This document shows positions 8,135 through 16,017 of a stretch of 64,000 bases of DNA, one piece after another. The stretch covers positions 1 through 64,000 of the forward strand of contig NZ_JACHXU010000015.1 in NCBI RefSeq assembly GCF_014192335.1, written 5' to 3'. Made by a program: the position numbers and the translations under genes. Every line of letters starts with the position of its first letter. Position 1 is the first letter of the stretch. Source of the stretch: Aporhodopirellula rubra. GTDB taxonomy: Bacteria > Planctomycetota > Planctomycetia > Pirellulales > Pirellulaceae. The notes beneath the pieces are model-generated. The model worked only from the letters and a program-made list of their open reading frames with translations, ran no database searches and had not been told where the DNA came from.

Positions 8135-9553
8135 TTATTCACCAGCCGGCGGTTTCACTTGCAGACGCAACGTCGGTGGACTGGCCGTTGGATGAGTGCG
8201 GTCTGCAAACCCATGAACATAGCTTTTGGACCCCGCTTCCGGAGTCACGCGAGTCACGGCGAGCGTCACGGTTGATCCCAAACCGTCTTGGATGAACTTT
8301 TGCAACCGAGGGTCAGTGACGATGAATTGCCCTTGAGGCTTCGATTGTGCGATAACAAATTCTCCGAGCAACTGCACCTTGTCCAGATCCAGGTCGTGCG
8401 TCTTGTGAAGTCGTGCGGGGAAATTGAACCGATTAAGAGTTTGCGAACTCCAATCGATGTTGAACTCAGGCTTAATCCCATAAACACGAAAGGTGGAATC
8501 AGGCACTTGCGAGATGTACCCCATCCCTGTTGGGATGCCTTCTAGCCTTAAATCAACCTGCGACAGGTCCAGCGTACTGACACTCGTAAGGTCAAAACGA
8601 ATGAACGCTTTCCTGTTCCATTCCTGGCATCGTGAGTGTTTCACCAACAACGCATGTTCTGGACGCGGAAACTCCACGCCTTCTTGATCGGGTCCCGTCG
8701 TGACATCGCCTTCGTCCCCAGTGCCGTACGCCGAACTGACATGAATCACCTTATCATGAGCCCCGCGGATTGATTCGTTCTCTAGCGATCGTTCATCAGG
8801 TTCCCAAAACATTTCCGGATTAACGTTTTCGCCAGGAGAGGCTTGTTTTGAAGTATTGACGGTCAATTGACGTCCACGCCCCAATCGCCTTTCATCGACC
8901 TTGCCTTCCAGTACATCAAGGCGTGCGTGGCCGACCTTGTCAACGAACACACCGAACTTCGTTCCGCCATCGACGATTTCCGCACCCGGTGTTTCCACAA
9001 CGAAGCCTTCACCACCTTTGCTCACCGATCCGACGATACTTCCCGAATGCAGTCGACAACGTTCAGCGGAAATCAGCTCGATATCGACGGGACCTTCCAT
9101 CGAAACGGTGACTTTCGAGAACTGCAATTCGGCGATTCCAGAGATCAGCCGCAAACGGCCCGATTGCAATTCTTGCCCCACTGATGTTGGCAACGTTCCG
9201 GTTCCCCAGTGGCAGTTCGTCGACGACAGAATCGTCGCAACCGGTTTCGGATTGGATCGAATCCATTCCCAACTGATCGAAGCGGTGAACAACAGCGTCG
9301 CGGCAACGAGGGGAGCATACCGCCAAAACAAATTCATGCGGTTGCTCGCTGACGAAGACTGGGTCACCGGCGGTTCATAATCAGGCAGCCCGTCCCATAG
9401 CAACGCGGCATCTTGATTGGCGTGTTCGATGTAGTCGTCGAGCAATTCGTTAGACGATTCGAGATATTGACGCAAATCATCGACATCGGATTGCGACGCC
9501 GTGCCATCGAGGTAAGCGTCTCGCAGTTGTTCGTAGGATTCTCGGTGATTCAT
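8135..9553 (-). CDS. FecR-like membrane regulator (probable anti-sigma factor) with DNRLRE-like C-terminus
   Basis: 472 residues. Residues 1-70 are cytoplasmic and charged, including the helix SYEQLRDAYLDGTASQSDVDDLRQYLESSN seen in planctomycete anti-sigma proteins. One membrane segment covers about 77-97. A FecR-type domain follows (about 120-235: AELQFSKVTVSMEGPVDIEL, GFVVETPGAEIVDGGTKFGV). The last 200 residues (ALLVKHS, RKAFIRFDLTSV, DLRLEGIPTG, TLRLQVK) resemble DNRLRE/CBM96-type modules of extracellular carbohydrate-active proteins. Its ATG overlaps the sigma gene stop by 4 bases (ATGA), so the pair is translationally coupled. The likely role is holding the sigma factor inactive until the outer part meets a ligand, possibly a glycan. 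FecR and membrane topology are clear; the C-terminal family call is less so. Confidence 0.8.
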   Translation of the reverse strand: MNHRESYEQLRDAYLDGTASQSDVDDLRQYLESSNELLDDYIEHANQDAALLWDGLPDYEPPVTQSSSASNRMNLFWRYAPLVAATLLFTASISWEWIRSNPKPVATILSSTNCHWGTGTLPTSVGQELQSGRLRLISGIAELQFSKVTVSMEGPVDIELISAERCRLHSGSIVGSVSKGGEGFVVETPGAEIVDGGTKFGVFVDKVGHARLDVLEGKVDERRLGRGRQLTVNTSKQASPGENVNPEMFWEPDERSLENESIRGAHDKVIHVSSAYGTGDEGDVTTGPDQEGVEFPRPEHALLVKHSRCQEWNRKAFIRFDLTSVSTLDLSQVDLRLEGIPTGMGYISQVPDSTFRVYGIKPEFNIDWSSQTLNRFNFPARLHKTHDLDLDKVQLLGEFVIAQSKPQGQFIVTDPRLQKFIQDGLGSTVTLAVTRVTPEAGSKSYVHGFADRTHPTASPPTLRLQVKPPAGE

Positions 9554-10083
9554 TTGCCAAGTCCTTCTTGAGAAAGCGTTCGATCGACACAGGTGTGCAG
9601 ATCCTCGCGAATTCGGCGTAACATTTTGTAAGCAGCATCTACGGTGGAGCCCATATCCTTCGCAATCGTCTCGATGGTGAAGCCGATTCGATAGCGTTTA
9701 TCGACGAACATCCTTTTCCGCTGTGGCAGCTTTTTGACACACCGTTCCAGCGCATCCAGTCGGCTTTCAAAGTACGCCGACTTTTTTTGCTGGCGTTCTG
9801 AGATCAACATCAGGGTGTCGGTGTCAAAGAACGGACGTTTCGCCCGTCGCTTGGACGTGAACGCGCGAACCTGATTCAAGGCGACAGTGCAGGCCCACGC
9901 CCGGAAATTCGTGCCGTGCTGGAATTGGTGATATTCCCTCCAAAGCACAAGGTTTGTTTCCTGCAATACTTCGTCGGCATCATTTCGATGGGGAATCAGC
10001 GAATGGATGTATTGAAACAACGTACGTTGAGACTCGGTTAAGAGTTGAATGAATTCGGCAGTTTCTTCGTTGCTGTCACTCAT
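9550..10083 (-). CDS. ECF-type RNA polymerase sigma factor
   Basis: 177 residues. Region 2 is visible as DADEVLQETNLVLWREY with NFRAWACTVALNQVRAF. Region 4 is LPQRKRMFVDKRYRIG, then the helix-turn-helix TIETIAKDMGSTVDAAYKMLRRIRE. This is the planctomycete/verrucomicrobial ECF type. The start overlaps the upstream membrane-protein gene by 8 bases, and the stop overlaps the FecR-like gene by 4, so it sits inside a four-gene transcription unit. It probably directs transcription of its own operon and perhaps of nearby glycan genes; no target promoter could be proven. Confidence 0.88.
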   Translation of the reverse strand: MSDSNEETAEFIQLLTESQRTLFQYIHSLIPHRNDADEVLQETNLVLWREYHQFQHGTNFRAWACTVALNQVRAFTSKRRAKRPFFDTDTLMLISERQQKKSAYFESRLDALERCVKKLPQRKRMFVDKRYRIGFTIETIAKDMGSTVDAAYKMLRRIREDLHTCVDRTLSQEGLGK

Positions 10084-11134
10084 GGGTTTCTGCTTTCGCT
10101 CGGGCGGCAGAGTAGGTTACAATCGGATGCGACTCACGAACTTCGATGAATTCGGGTCGCGGCACATCCAATTTAGCCAAAAACAAATCAACAATGCCGC
10201 GAGCGGTCGTTACGGATTCCAAGTCGTAGCGAATATTCCCATCGCTCTGCAAACCGCCTCCATGCCCGGTCAGTTCCAATATCGCATGCGGAGTTTCGCT
10301 ATCGACATCAATCAACGCTGTGTAAAGCAACGACGGCTGTCCCCATTCGACGTCTCTCCACTGCTCATTGACGTCGCCGGGCAAGTTAACTTCTACGCAA
10401 ACGACAAACCGGTTGTCCTCTCCAGGCGTGAGATATCCATCCAATTCGAAACGGTGGTTCTGAGTCGCTCCGGTCATGCCGTCGACGTCACCCTTGGCAT
10501 CAACTCCAGATACGGCGGTGTAGGCATGTCGCCAAATCGGTAGCACATCACTACGACGCAGCGTTGCATCACGACCGGAAACCTCGTCGCGGTAAGCAAT
10601 CGATTCATCGAGGTACAGCGTTTCGATCATCGTGCCGGTTGTCGACTCAACCCAAACTGCGGTCGTGGGGAGTTCGTCGAGCCATGTGGAATATCCCAAA
10701 TGAATCGACAGTGATGCATTCGTGTCCTGTTTGGCCTTCCTGACAACGATTCGTCGATGGGGCATTGTTTGCCCGAATCCCACGAGCGACGAGCTACGGA
10801 CAATTTGCAGTCGCTCACGCACCTCGTAACTTTGGTCCATCAACCAATTGGTGGGTGGCAACGCCGTAACGGACGCGACCAGCACGCCCCCCCAAAACAC
10901 CACAACGCTGGTTCTCAGAATCGGCCCGATTACTTTCGACCGGATTGCAAACGCGGAACGGAGATAGGGGATCCGCCCCAACACATGCTTGACAATCAAT
11001 GCCGTACAAACGACGCCGGATACCACGTGCAAACGCGTGTTGGTCTGCGAGAATGGCAACAGAAACACCAACACGCCGGTCAAAACCAGAGTGCTAAAGA
11101 CAAGCAACAATGCAAGATTGACCCAGTGCCGCAT
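10076..11134 (-). CDS. Membrane protein with DUF4405-like segment and DUF2271-like periplasmic domain
   Basis: 352 residues. The first 90 residues hold about three membrane helices (LALLLVFSTLVLTGVLVFL, VVSGVVCTALIVKHVLG, VVVFWGGVLVASVTAL). Histidines at HVVSGVV and KHVLG could bind b-type heme, as in DUF4405 proteins. From about residue 150 the chain is exported: TTAVWVESTTGTMIETLYL, DVDGMTGATQNHRFELDG and WGQPSLLYTALIDVD, a pattern I associate with DUF2271-type domains of membrane redox proteins. Its ATG overlaps the stop of the FAD oxidoreductase gene by one base (TGATG), and its end overlaps the sigma gene. A role as membrane electron partner of the FAD protein is inferred from this layout only. 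Confidence 0.65.
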   Translation of the reverse strand: MRHWVNLALLLVFSTLVLTGVLVFLLPFSQTNTRLHVVSGVVCTALIVKHVLGRIPYLRSAFAIRSKVIGPILRTSVVVFWGGVLVASVTALPPTNWLMDQSYEVRERLQIVRSSSLVGFGQTMPHRRIVVRKAKQDTNASLSIHLGYSTWLDELPTTAVWVESTTGTMIETLYLDESIAYRDEVSGRDATLRRSDVLPIWRHAYTAVSGVDAKGDVDGMTGATQNHRFELDGYLTPGEDNRFVVCVEVNLPGDVNEQWRDVEWGQPSLLYTALIDVDSETPHAILELTGHGGGLQSDGNIRYDLESVTTARGIVDLFLAKLDVPRPEFIEVRESHPIVTYSAARAKAETHE

Positions 11135-12987
11135 CAGGTGGATTGATCCTCAAATCCGATCAAACGGCGCAGCTCCTGCATGTGCTTTTTCCCTACTTCG
11201 CGAGGCGTCGCTTGGTGAGATTTGCACAACGCGGCGGCATACCCGGTCGCGACTCCCATTTGTCCACAAGTGTTCATGACCCGCGGTCCGGCGAGTCCAA
11301 TGTGTGAGCAACTGAAACACCGACCGGCCATCATCAGGTTGTCGATGTCCTTCGAGTAAAGACTGCGAAACGGAACGAAATACTCGCCGCCGGTCTTGTA
11401 AAACAGCGCTTTGGACAGGAAGTCCACCGGGTTCCCCTTGAGAACCTGTTGATAGTGCGAATCGATCTCTCGGGTTTCCACCACCACCGCATCTTCGAAT
11501 GAACGGCGTTCGGAAGCATCCTTCATCGTGTAGATGTGGTCACCGATCAGTCGTCGCGACTCACGTTTACCGCCGACAAAGGACACCCACTTCAGTGCCC
11601 AGGGAGCGTTCTTGGGATGACGCTTCGCGTTAGAGAACGAACCATAGATGGCTCGCAACATGTGATCCCGGATGAGTTCGGCATCTTTGACTTGATCGAG
11701 GTCGTTGTCGGAATACTCCCAGTACCATTCGCCAGCCGTCGCTTCGTGATCCTTGGCGACCGGCATCGCCCAAGGGACGTCCGGAAACACGCTTCGTTGA
11801 CTGGTCTTTTCGGCGTTCCAAAGGACTGATGTTCCCATCACGCGTTGATCGGGCGTTTCAGGACTCCAGAGATCACCATGCTTGGGCCACGCTTCGTCGA
11901 ATTCGGTATGCGATTCTCGCCCGATTCGGTACTCAGCGCCCGCCCAATATCCCAACCACCCATCGCCAGTCGCATCGACAAAGACAGGTGCGTAGAAACG
12001 GCGAAGACGTCCGGTTGCGACTTCTCTGGCTTCGACACTTTCGATTCGGCCGTCGTTCTTGGATAACCCACAGGCGATATGACCGGAAAAGAGTTCAACG
12101 CCTGAGGCAGCCATCGCGGCCTCTCGCTTTTTCTGATCCTTGCGAGCGAGTTCGCTTCCGTTGGGATAGTGTTCGGTGTCGATTTGCTGAAGAATTCCGC
12201 CTGCGCGTCCATGGATACCCAAGGTGTGAACGCGAATTTCCTCGGACGCGTTACCGCCAAAGATAGGCCGGTCTTGTATCAAGGCGACTTTCAACCCTTG
12301 GGACCTTGCGGCGAGTGCCGCGCCGCATCCCGAGATCCCTCCGCCCACGATCACAAGGTCGAATTTCTTTTCTTCCACCTTCCATGATGATCTTCCGGAC
12401 GTTTGATCTTTCCATCGCACGACCTCACCCGCGTCGTCCGTCGGAAGCGATGGCGTCGACGACTTTGAGAAATAGATTGCATCGCAACGACCGTCGAACC
12501 CGGTCAGGTCGGAGAGTTGGATTTGCACATCAGCCGGATCGGTGATCTCAACGCTGCCACCTTTTTGCCAATGCCAATGAGTGTCTTCGGTTCCGAAATC
12601 GGAAGACAAAGTTTCGTTGTTGATTGTGACGCGGAAACGCCCCGGCGATTTCCATTGCCCTTGGCACCAATCTCGCGTTCTTACCCAAACGTTCCAGGTC
12701 CCTGCTTCGGGAAGCTTAACCTCTGTACGTGCATCCTCTACGGGACTGCCCATTCCGTGAGCCAACAAATAACAGCCGCCCATTTGTTGGTAATGTTGGG
12801 TATCCAGTTTCCAACCACCAAAGTCTCTGAACTGACTGGCCTCCACCAACACACCTTCCGCTACGGGATTCGATGCTGTCGATTCACTTTCGCGTCCCAT
12901 GCAGTATCCGGGTGCGGTTGCGGAGAGGACGCCCACACCACCGACCACTCTGAGAAATCCTCGTCGTCCAATCTGATAATTCTTCAT
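11134..12987 (-). CDS. Exported FAD-dependent oxidoreductase
   Basis: 617 residues. The N-terminus has a twin-arginine-like signal (GRRGFLRVVGGVGVLSA). Residues 45-175 form a beta-rich module (GTWNVWVRTRDWCQGQW, GRFRVTINNETL) like the carbohydrate-binding-type domains attached to this family. A Rossmann FAD site is at 211-230 (LVIVGGGISGCGAALAA), followed by FGGNASEEIRVHTLG, the usual second motif of pfam12831-type FAD_oxidored proteins. PVFVDATGDGWLGYWAGAEY and MMAGRCFSCSHIGLAGPRVM complete the cofactor fold. The substrate is unknown; in planctomycetes these proteins often sit beside glycan-degradation genes, as here. It is the first gene of the operon leading to the sigma/FecR pair. Confidence 0.85.
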   Translation of the reverse strand: MKNYQIGRRGFLRVVGGVGVLSATAPGYCMGRESESTASNPVAEGVLVEASQFRDFGGWKLDTQHYQQMGGCYLLAHGMGSPVEDARTEVKLPEAGTWNVWVRTRDWCQGQWKSPGRFRVTINNETLSSDFGTEDTHWHWQKGGSVEITDPADVQIQLSDLTGFDGRCDAIYFSKSSTPSLPTDDAGEVVRWKDQTSGRSSWKVEEKKFDLVIVGGGISGCGAALAARSQGLKVALIQDRPIFGGNASEEIRVHTLGIHGRAGGILQQIDTEHYPNGSELARKDQKKREAAMAASGVELFSGHIACGLSKNDGRIESVEAREVATGRLRRFYAPVFVDATGDGWLGYWAGAEYRIGRESHTEFDEAWPKHGDLWSPETPDQRVMGTSVLWNAEKTSQRSVFPDVPWAMPVAKDHEATAGEWYWEYSDNDLDQVKDAELIRDHMLRAIYGSFSNAKRHPKNAPWALKWVSFVGGKRESRRLIGDHIYTMKDASERRSFEDAVVVETREIDSHYQQVLKGNPVDFLSKALFYKTGGEYFVPFRSLYSKDIDNLMMAGRCFSCSHIGLAGPRVMNTCGQMGVATGYAAALCKSHQATPREVGKKHMQELRRLIGFEDQST

Positions 12988-13078
12988 CGTATTTCTGTGT
13001 CGCTAGCAGGCATTCATGAGATTGTTTGGATGGATGTGATCCGTTGACCAACATGAATGAAGAGTCCACGTCGCTGTT

Positions 13079-13133
13079 TTTTGGACATCAAAAAGGACAT
13101 TTCTTCGATTTTGTGAAGAAACAATGTCCAAAA
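13079..13133. promoter_or_regulatory. Nested inverted repeat in divergent promoter region
   Basis: Outer arms TTTTGGACAT (13079-13088) and ATGTCCAAAA (13124-13133) enclose inner arms TTTCTTC (13100-13106) and GAAGAAA (13115-13121). A further GGACAT copy lies at 13095-13100. The element sits between the FAD-oxidoreductase operon and the divergent pseudopilin gene, so it could be an operator or a leader hairpin. No protein binding is known. Confidence 0.45.
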
Positions 13134-13249
13134 TCTATCGCCTCCCCCTCTGGATTACGTGGGCACAACAACCGCTGTCGATCATCTCCGGGTGATGGAT
13201 TCCCGTTGGCTGCTCTGTTTTTCTACTCATTCACAAAGGAATACGTACC

Positions 13250-14389
13250 GTGAGAATGCGCACGAAACGAGAAGCATTTACGCTTGTCGAACTTTTGGTC
13301 GTGATTGCGATCATCGGGGTCTTAGTTGGTCTTTTACTGCCAGCGGTACAAGCGGCTCGCGAAGCCGCTCGTCGAATGTCGTGTGGCAACAATTTCAAAC
13401 AGATTGGATTGTCACTGCACAATTACCATGCGGCCTACAACCAGTTGCCTCCCAATGGCACTGGTCCAGAATATGCCGCTCAACGAGGACTCAGTCCATA
13501 CATCGGGATGCTGCCTTTCATGGAACAGCAAGGGTTGTGGGAAATGATGTCTAACCCGTTGGCACCCGAGGCGGGTGAAACGCCAACGGATACGACCGCC
13601 AATGGATCATGGCCACCGTTTGGCCCTCGCCCGTGGGTAGATTTGAACGAATACGATCCCTATCAAATGCAAACACCAACGTTGCGATGCCCATCGGATC
13701 CAGGAATATCGCCGTTAGGTACAGGCATGATCAATTACGCTTTCTGTCACGGTGATGCCAGTTTGCGTGTCGGCTACCCACCATCGAGTCAGTGGGCCGA
13801 TCGCGGCGTGTTTCGCGGGATGTTCATGCGTGACACGCCACGCAAGTTCCGCGACGTCTTGGATGGTTTGTCGAACACAATCGCGATGACCGAGATCATG
13901 ACAGACCTAGGCGACCGTGGCGTTGGAGGATCGGTCGTTGATCGAACTTACTTCCCTAACAACGATGCGATGGGATCTGATTTGACTGTCTGCACCGCGG
14001 TAATCGATCCGGATCGACCACAGTTCATTGAAAACAGCGTGACGCTGTGGAATAGCGGCGGAACCTCTCGCGGGGGTCGCTGGTGGAACGCCCACTTAAT
14101 GATCAGCGGCATGAATACCGTGCTGCCACCAAACTCGCCCACATGCGCAATGCAGTGGGGAACGTCGTGGCAGTCGGGCGTCTTCAGTGCGTCGAGCCAC
14201 CACCAAGGCGGCGTCCACGTGTTGATCGCCGATGGCGCGGTGAAATTCGTTACCAACTCCATCGAAGCGGGCGATCGCAAGGCAAAGAGCATCTCCAAGA
14301 ACTACGGCAATGTCGGACAAAAAAGCCCCTATGGTCTGTGGGGAGCATTAGGATCCATTGCTTCCAAAGAAACCATCGAAGGATTTTAA
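13250..14389 (+). CDS. DUF1559 pseudopilin-like protein
   Basis: 379 residues. The N-terminus is a type IV prepilin leader: FTLVELLVVIAIIGVLVGLL after a short positive stretch, then AVQAAREAARRMSC, the signature of DUF1559 proteins of planctomycetes. The globular part has NYHAAYNQLPPNG, PFMEQQGLW, CPSDPG and DVLDGLSNTIAMTEI. It ends with SSHHQGGVHVLIADGAVKFV and PYGLWGALGSIASKE. GTG 13250 is chosen because AAAGGA lies 9 bases upstream; ATG 13256 is possible. These proteins are processed by prepilin peptidase and sit in the cell envelope; their exact task is not known. A lipoprotein gene follows after 3 bases. Confidence 0.9.
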   Translation: MRMRTKREAFTLVELLVVIAIIGVLVGLLLPAVQAAREAARRMSCGNNFKQIGLSLHNYHAAYNQLPPNGTGPEYAAQRGLSPYIGMLPFMEQQGLWEMMSNPLAPEAGETPTDTTANGSWPPFGPRPWVDLNEYDPYQMQTPTLRCPSDPGISPLGTGMINYAFCHGDASLRVGYPPSSQWADRGVFRGMFMRDTPRKFRDVLDGLSNTIAMTEIMTDLGDRGVGGSVVDRTYFPNNDAMGSDLTVCTAVIDPDRPQFIENSVTLWNSGGTSRGGRWWNAHLMISGMNTVLPPNSPTCAMQWGTSWQSGVFSASSHHQGGVHVLIADGAVKFVTNSIEAGDRKAKSISKNYGNVGQKSPYGLWGALGSIASKETIEGF

Positions 14390-14392
14390 ACG

Positions 14393-14569
14393 ATGAAAAC
14401 CAAACGAATGATTCGGCCCCTGTGCGTTGCCCTCGGATTACTGTTACTTCCCGCATGTTCGCAGAACGGTGGGGAAGCACAAAAGTTGACGCCGCCTGAC
14501 AACGTGGACTGGGCAGCGATCGAAGCGCAAGGCGAAGCCATCGCGGAAGCGCAAAACGAAGGCGAATAG
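14393..14569 (+). CDS. Small lipoprotein downstream of the DUF1559 gene
   Basis: A 58-residue protein. It has a positive n-region (MKTKRMIRP), a hydrophobic core (LCVALGLLLLP) and a lipobox ending LLPAC, so Cys22 would be lipidated. The mature part of 37 residues is acidic (VDWAAIEAQGEAIAEAQNEGE) and probably one helix. It starts 3 bases after the pseudopilin stop and is surely in the same transcript. Small lipoproteins in this position recur behind DUF1559 genes in planctomycetes; the function is unknown. A large hairpin follows. Confidence 0.75.
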   Translation: MKTKRMIRPLCVALGLLLLPACSQNGGEAQKLTPPDNVDWAAIEAQGEAIAEAQNEGE

Positions 14570-14579
14570 CCGTTCACAA

Positions 14580-14627
14580 GTCGACGTCGAGTCTTCAAGC
14601 GGACGGCCGTTTGAAGACGACGTCGAC
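14580..14627 (+). terminator. Large hairpin after the pseudopilin-lipoprotein unit
   Basis: GTCGACGTC (14580-14588) pairs with 14619-14627, and GTCTTCAA (14591-14598) pairs with TTGAAGAC (14611-14618), with a 2-base bulge and a 12-base loop. There is no T-run, so it may act as a transcript-end or stability structure rather than a classic terminator. Confidence 0.5.
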
Positions 14628-14888
14628 AGGTGGTTCCATGACCACGAGAACTATCCGTATGATTGTTTGGTTGGATTGAAACCCAGCCATCCGAGGACGA
14701 GTTCCTCGATCACATTCAGTGTGATCCGGATCACGCAATGACACGTTGCTATCTTGCGAGAGCAATCGTTGACGCAAGCTTAAAAAAGCCATCGGTTCCA
14801 GAATAAAAATCGACGTTCGCCAGGACGTGATGCACCGTCGGGCAACGATGGCGACGGCAAACCCCTCTTCGTTCTAGCCAGGCGAAAC
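14628..14888. other. Convergent intergenic stretch without gene
   Basis: Beyond the hairpin nothing recognisable was seen before the end of the minus-strand FAH-family gene; together with the hairpin the gene-free interval is about 320 bases. Confidence 0.6.
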
Positions 14889-15794
14889 TTAGCGAGATGT
14901 AACTTCATCACGGCACGGGTTAGTCAAGCGACCGATGCCTTCGATCTCGACGGTGCAGACGTCGCCGTCGGCGAGGAAACGCGGCGGATTGCGTGCGGCA
15001 CCGACGCCCGGTGGCGTACCGGTGAAGATCAAGTCTCCCGGACGCAGCGTCACAAATCCGCTGAGGTGTGAGATCAACGTCGGGATATCAAAAATCAATT
15101 GTGCCGTCGTGCTGGACTGAGCCAAGTCGTTGCCGAGATACATCTTCACGCTCGCGTCGGAACCGTCACCGAATTGCGTTTTGGTGACGATCGCCGGACC
15201 AACGGGTGCAAAAGTGTCAAACGTTTTACCGAGCAGCCACTGGCCACCGGGGCGTCCTTTTTGCCAATCACGGGCCGACACGTCGTGCCCGGCGGTAAAC
15301 CCGAACACATAATCCATCGCGTCCTCCTTGCTGACGTGACGCGCGGTGCGTCCGATCACAACGACGAGCTCCGCTTCATAGTCGACCTTCTGACTGAGGG
15401 TGGGCAGAACGATCGCGTCTCCGTGACCGATCAGGCTGCTGTTGAACTTACTAAAGACGACGGGCAATTCAGGTGGCTCCGAGCCGGTTTCAATCGCGTG
15501 ATCGAGATAGTTCAAACCGATGCAGATGACCTTTTCCGGATTGTTGACCGGCGGTAACAACTTCGCGGGTGCGTTGATCCACTGCGACGCGGCCGGATCA
15601 GGCAATTCGGCGATCTGCTCAGCCGACCACGCAAAGATTTGATTGTCCGTCGCCAACACTTCCTCGGTCGCCTCGTCGGTAATCGAACTAAGCGGACAAA
15701 CCTTCGCGGGGCTCGATGCGTCCGATCCGTGTGACTGATAAAGGGCAAATCGAACTTTCCCAGACGAATCGATGTAGCGACAAAAAGCGGTCAT
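14889..15794 (-). CDS. Fumarylacetoacetate hydrolase family protein
   Basis: 301 residues from ATG 15794; the frame continues to 15845 but the extension carries no family sequence. The FAH fold is clear: [54 protein letters not shown] (metal ligands Glu and Asp in the DYEAEL segment), [29 protein letters not shown] and [16 protein letters not shown]. Members cleave C-C bonds of acylpyruvates or oxaloacetate-type compounds with Mg2+ or Mn2+. Which substrate applies here cannot be read. The gene stands alone; no good Shine-Dalgarno is visible. Confidence 0.88.
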   Translation of the reverse strand: MTAFCRYIDSSGKVRFALYQSHGSDASSPAKVCPLSSITDEATEEVLATDNQIFAWSAEQIAELPDPAASQWINAPAKLLPPVNNPEKVICIGLNYLDHAIETGSEPPELPVVFSKFNSSLIGHGDAIVLPTLSQKVDYEAELVVVIGRTARHVSKEDAMDYVFGFTAGHDVSARDWQKGRPGGQWLLGKTFDTFAPVGPAIVTKTQFGDGSDASVKMYLGNDLAQSSTTAQLIFDIPTLISHLSGFVTLRPGDLIFTGTPPGVGAARNPPRFLADGDVCTVEIEGIGRLTNPCRDEVTSR

Positions 15795-15873
15795 GGTGCG
15801 TGCGTGGGTGGAGGAGTGAAGACAGTGAATATTCAGGCACACCAATCATAACGAACCGCGTGCAGGTTGCCGC

Positions 15874-15978
15874 GGGGTAGGGTAGGGCGGCGAGGCAGAG
15901 CAGGGCAGTCGAATCGGGGCAGGGCAGGCTGAAACGGGGCAGGGCAGGGTAGGGCGATTCGGGGCAGGGCAGGGCGGT
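15874..15978. repeat. Cluster of G-rich repeats
   Basis: Five consecutive units occur between the FAH gene and the caspase gene: GGGGTAGGGTAGGGCGG (15874-15890), a degenerate unit (15892-15908), GGGGCAGGGCAGG (15916-15928), a longer unit (15936-15956) and GGGGCAGGGCAGGGCGGT (15961-15978). Spacers are AT-containing and 7-10 bases long. This is the densest copy cluster of a repeat scattered through the window, and its many G-runs could fold as G-quadruplexes. Confidence 0.85.
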
Positions 15979-16017
15979 AGGAACAGCGATGTGGGGGCAG
16001 CGTGATGCGATGCAAAA

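Noticed and set aside
15874..15978. CRISPR array
   Set aside because: Units are only 13-21 bases, irregular, and the spacers are 7-10 bases, far too short for CRISPR.
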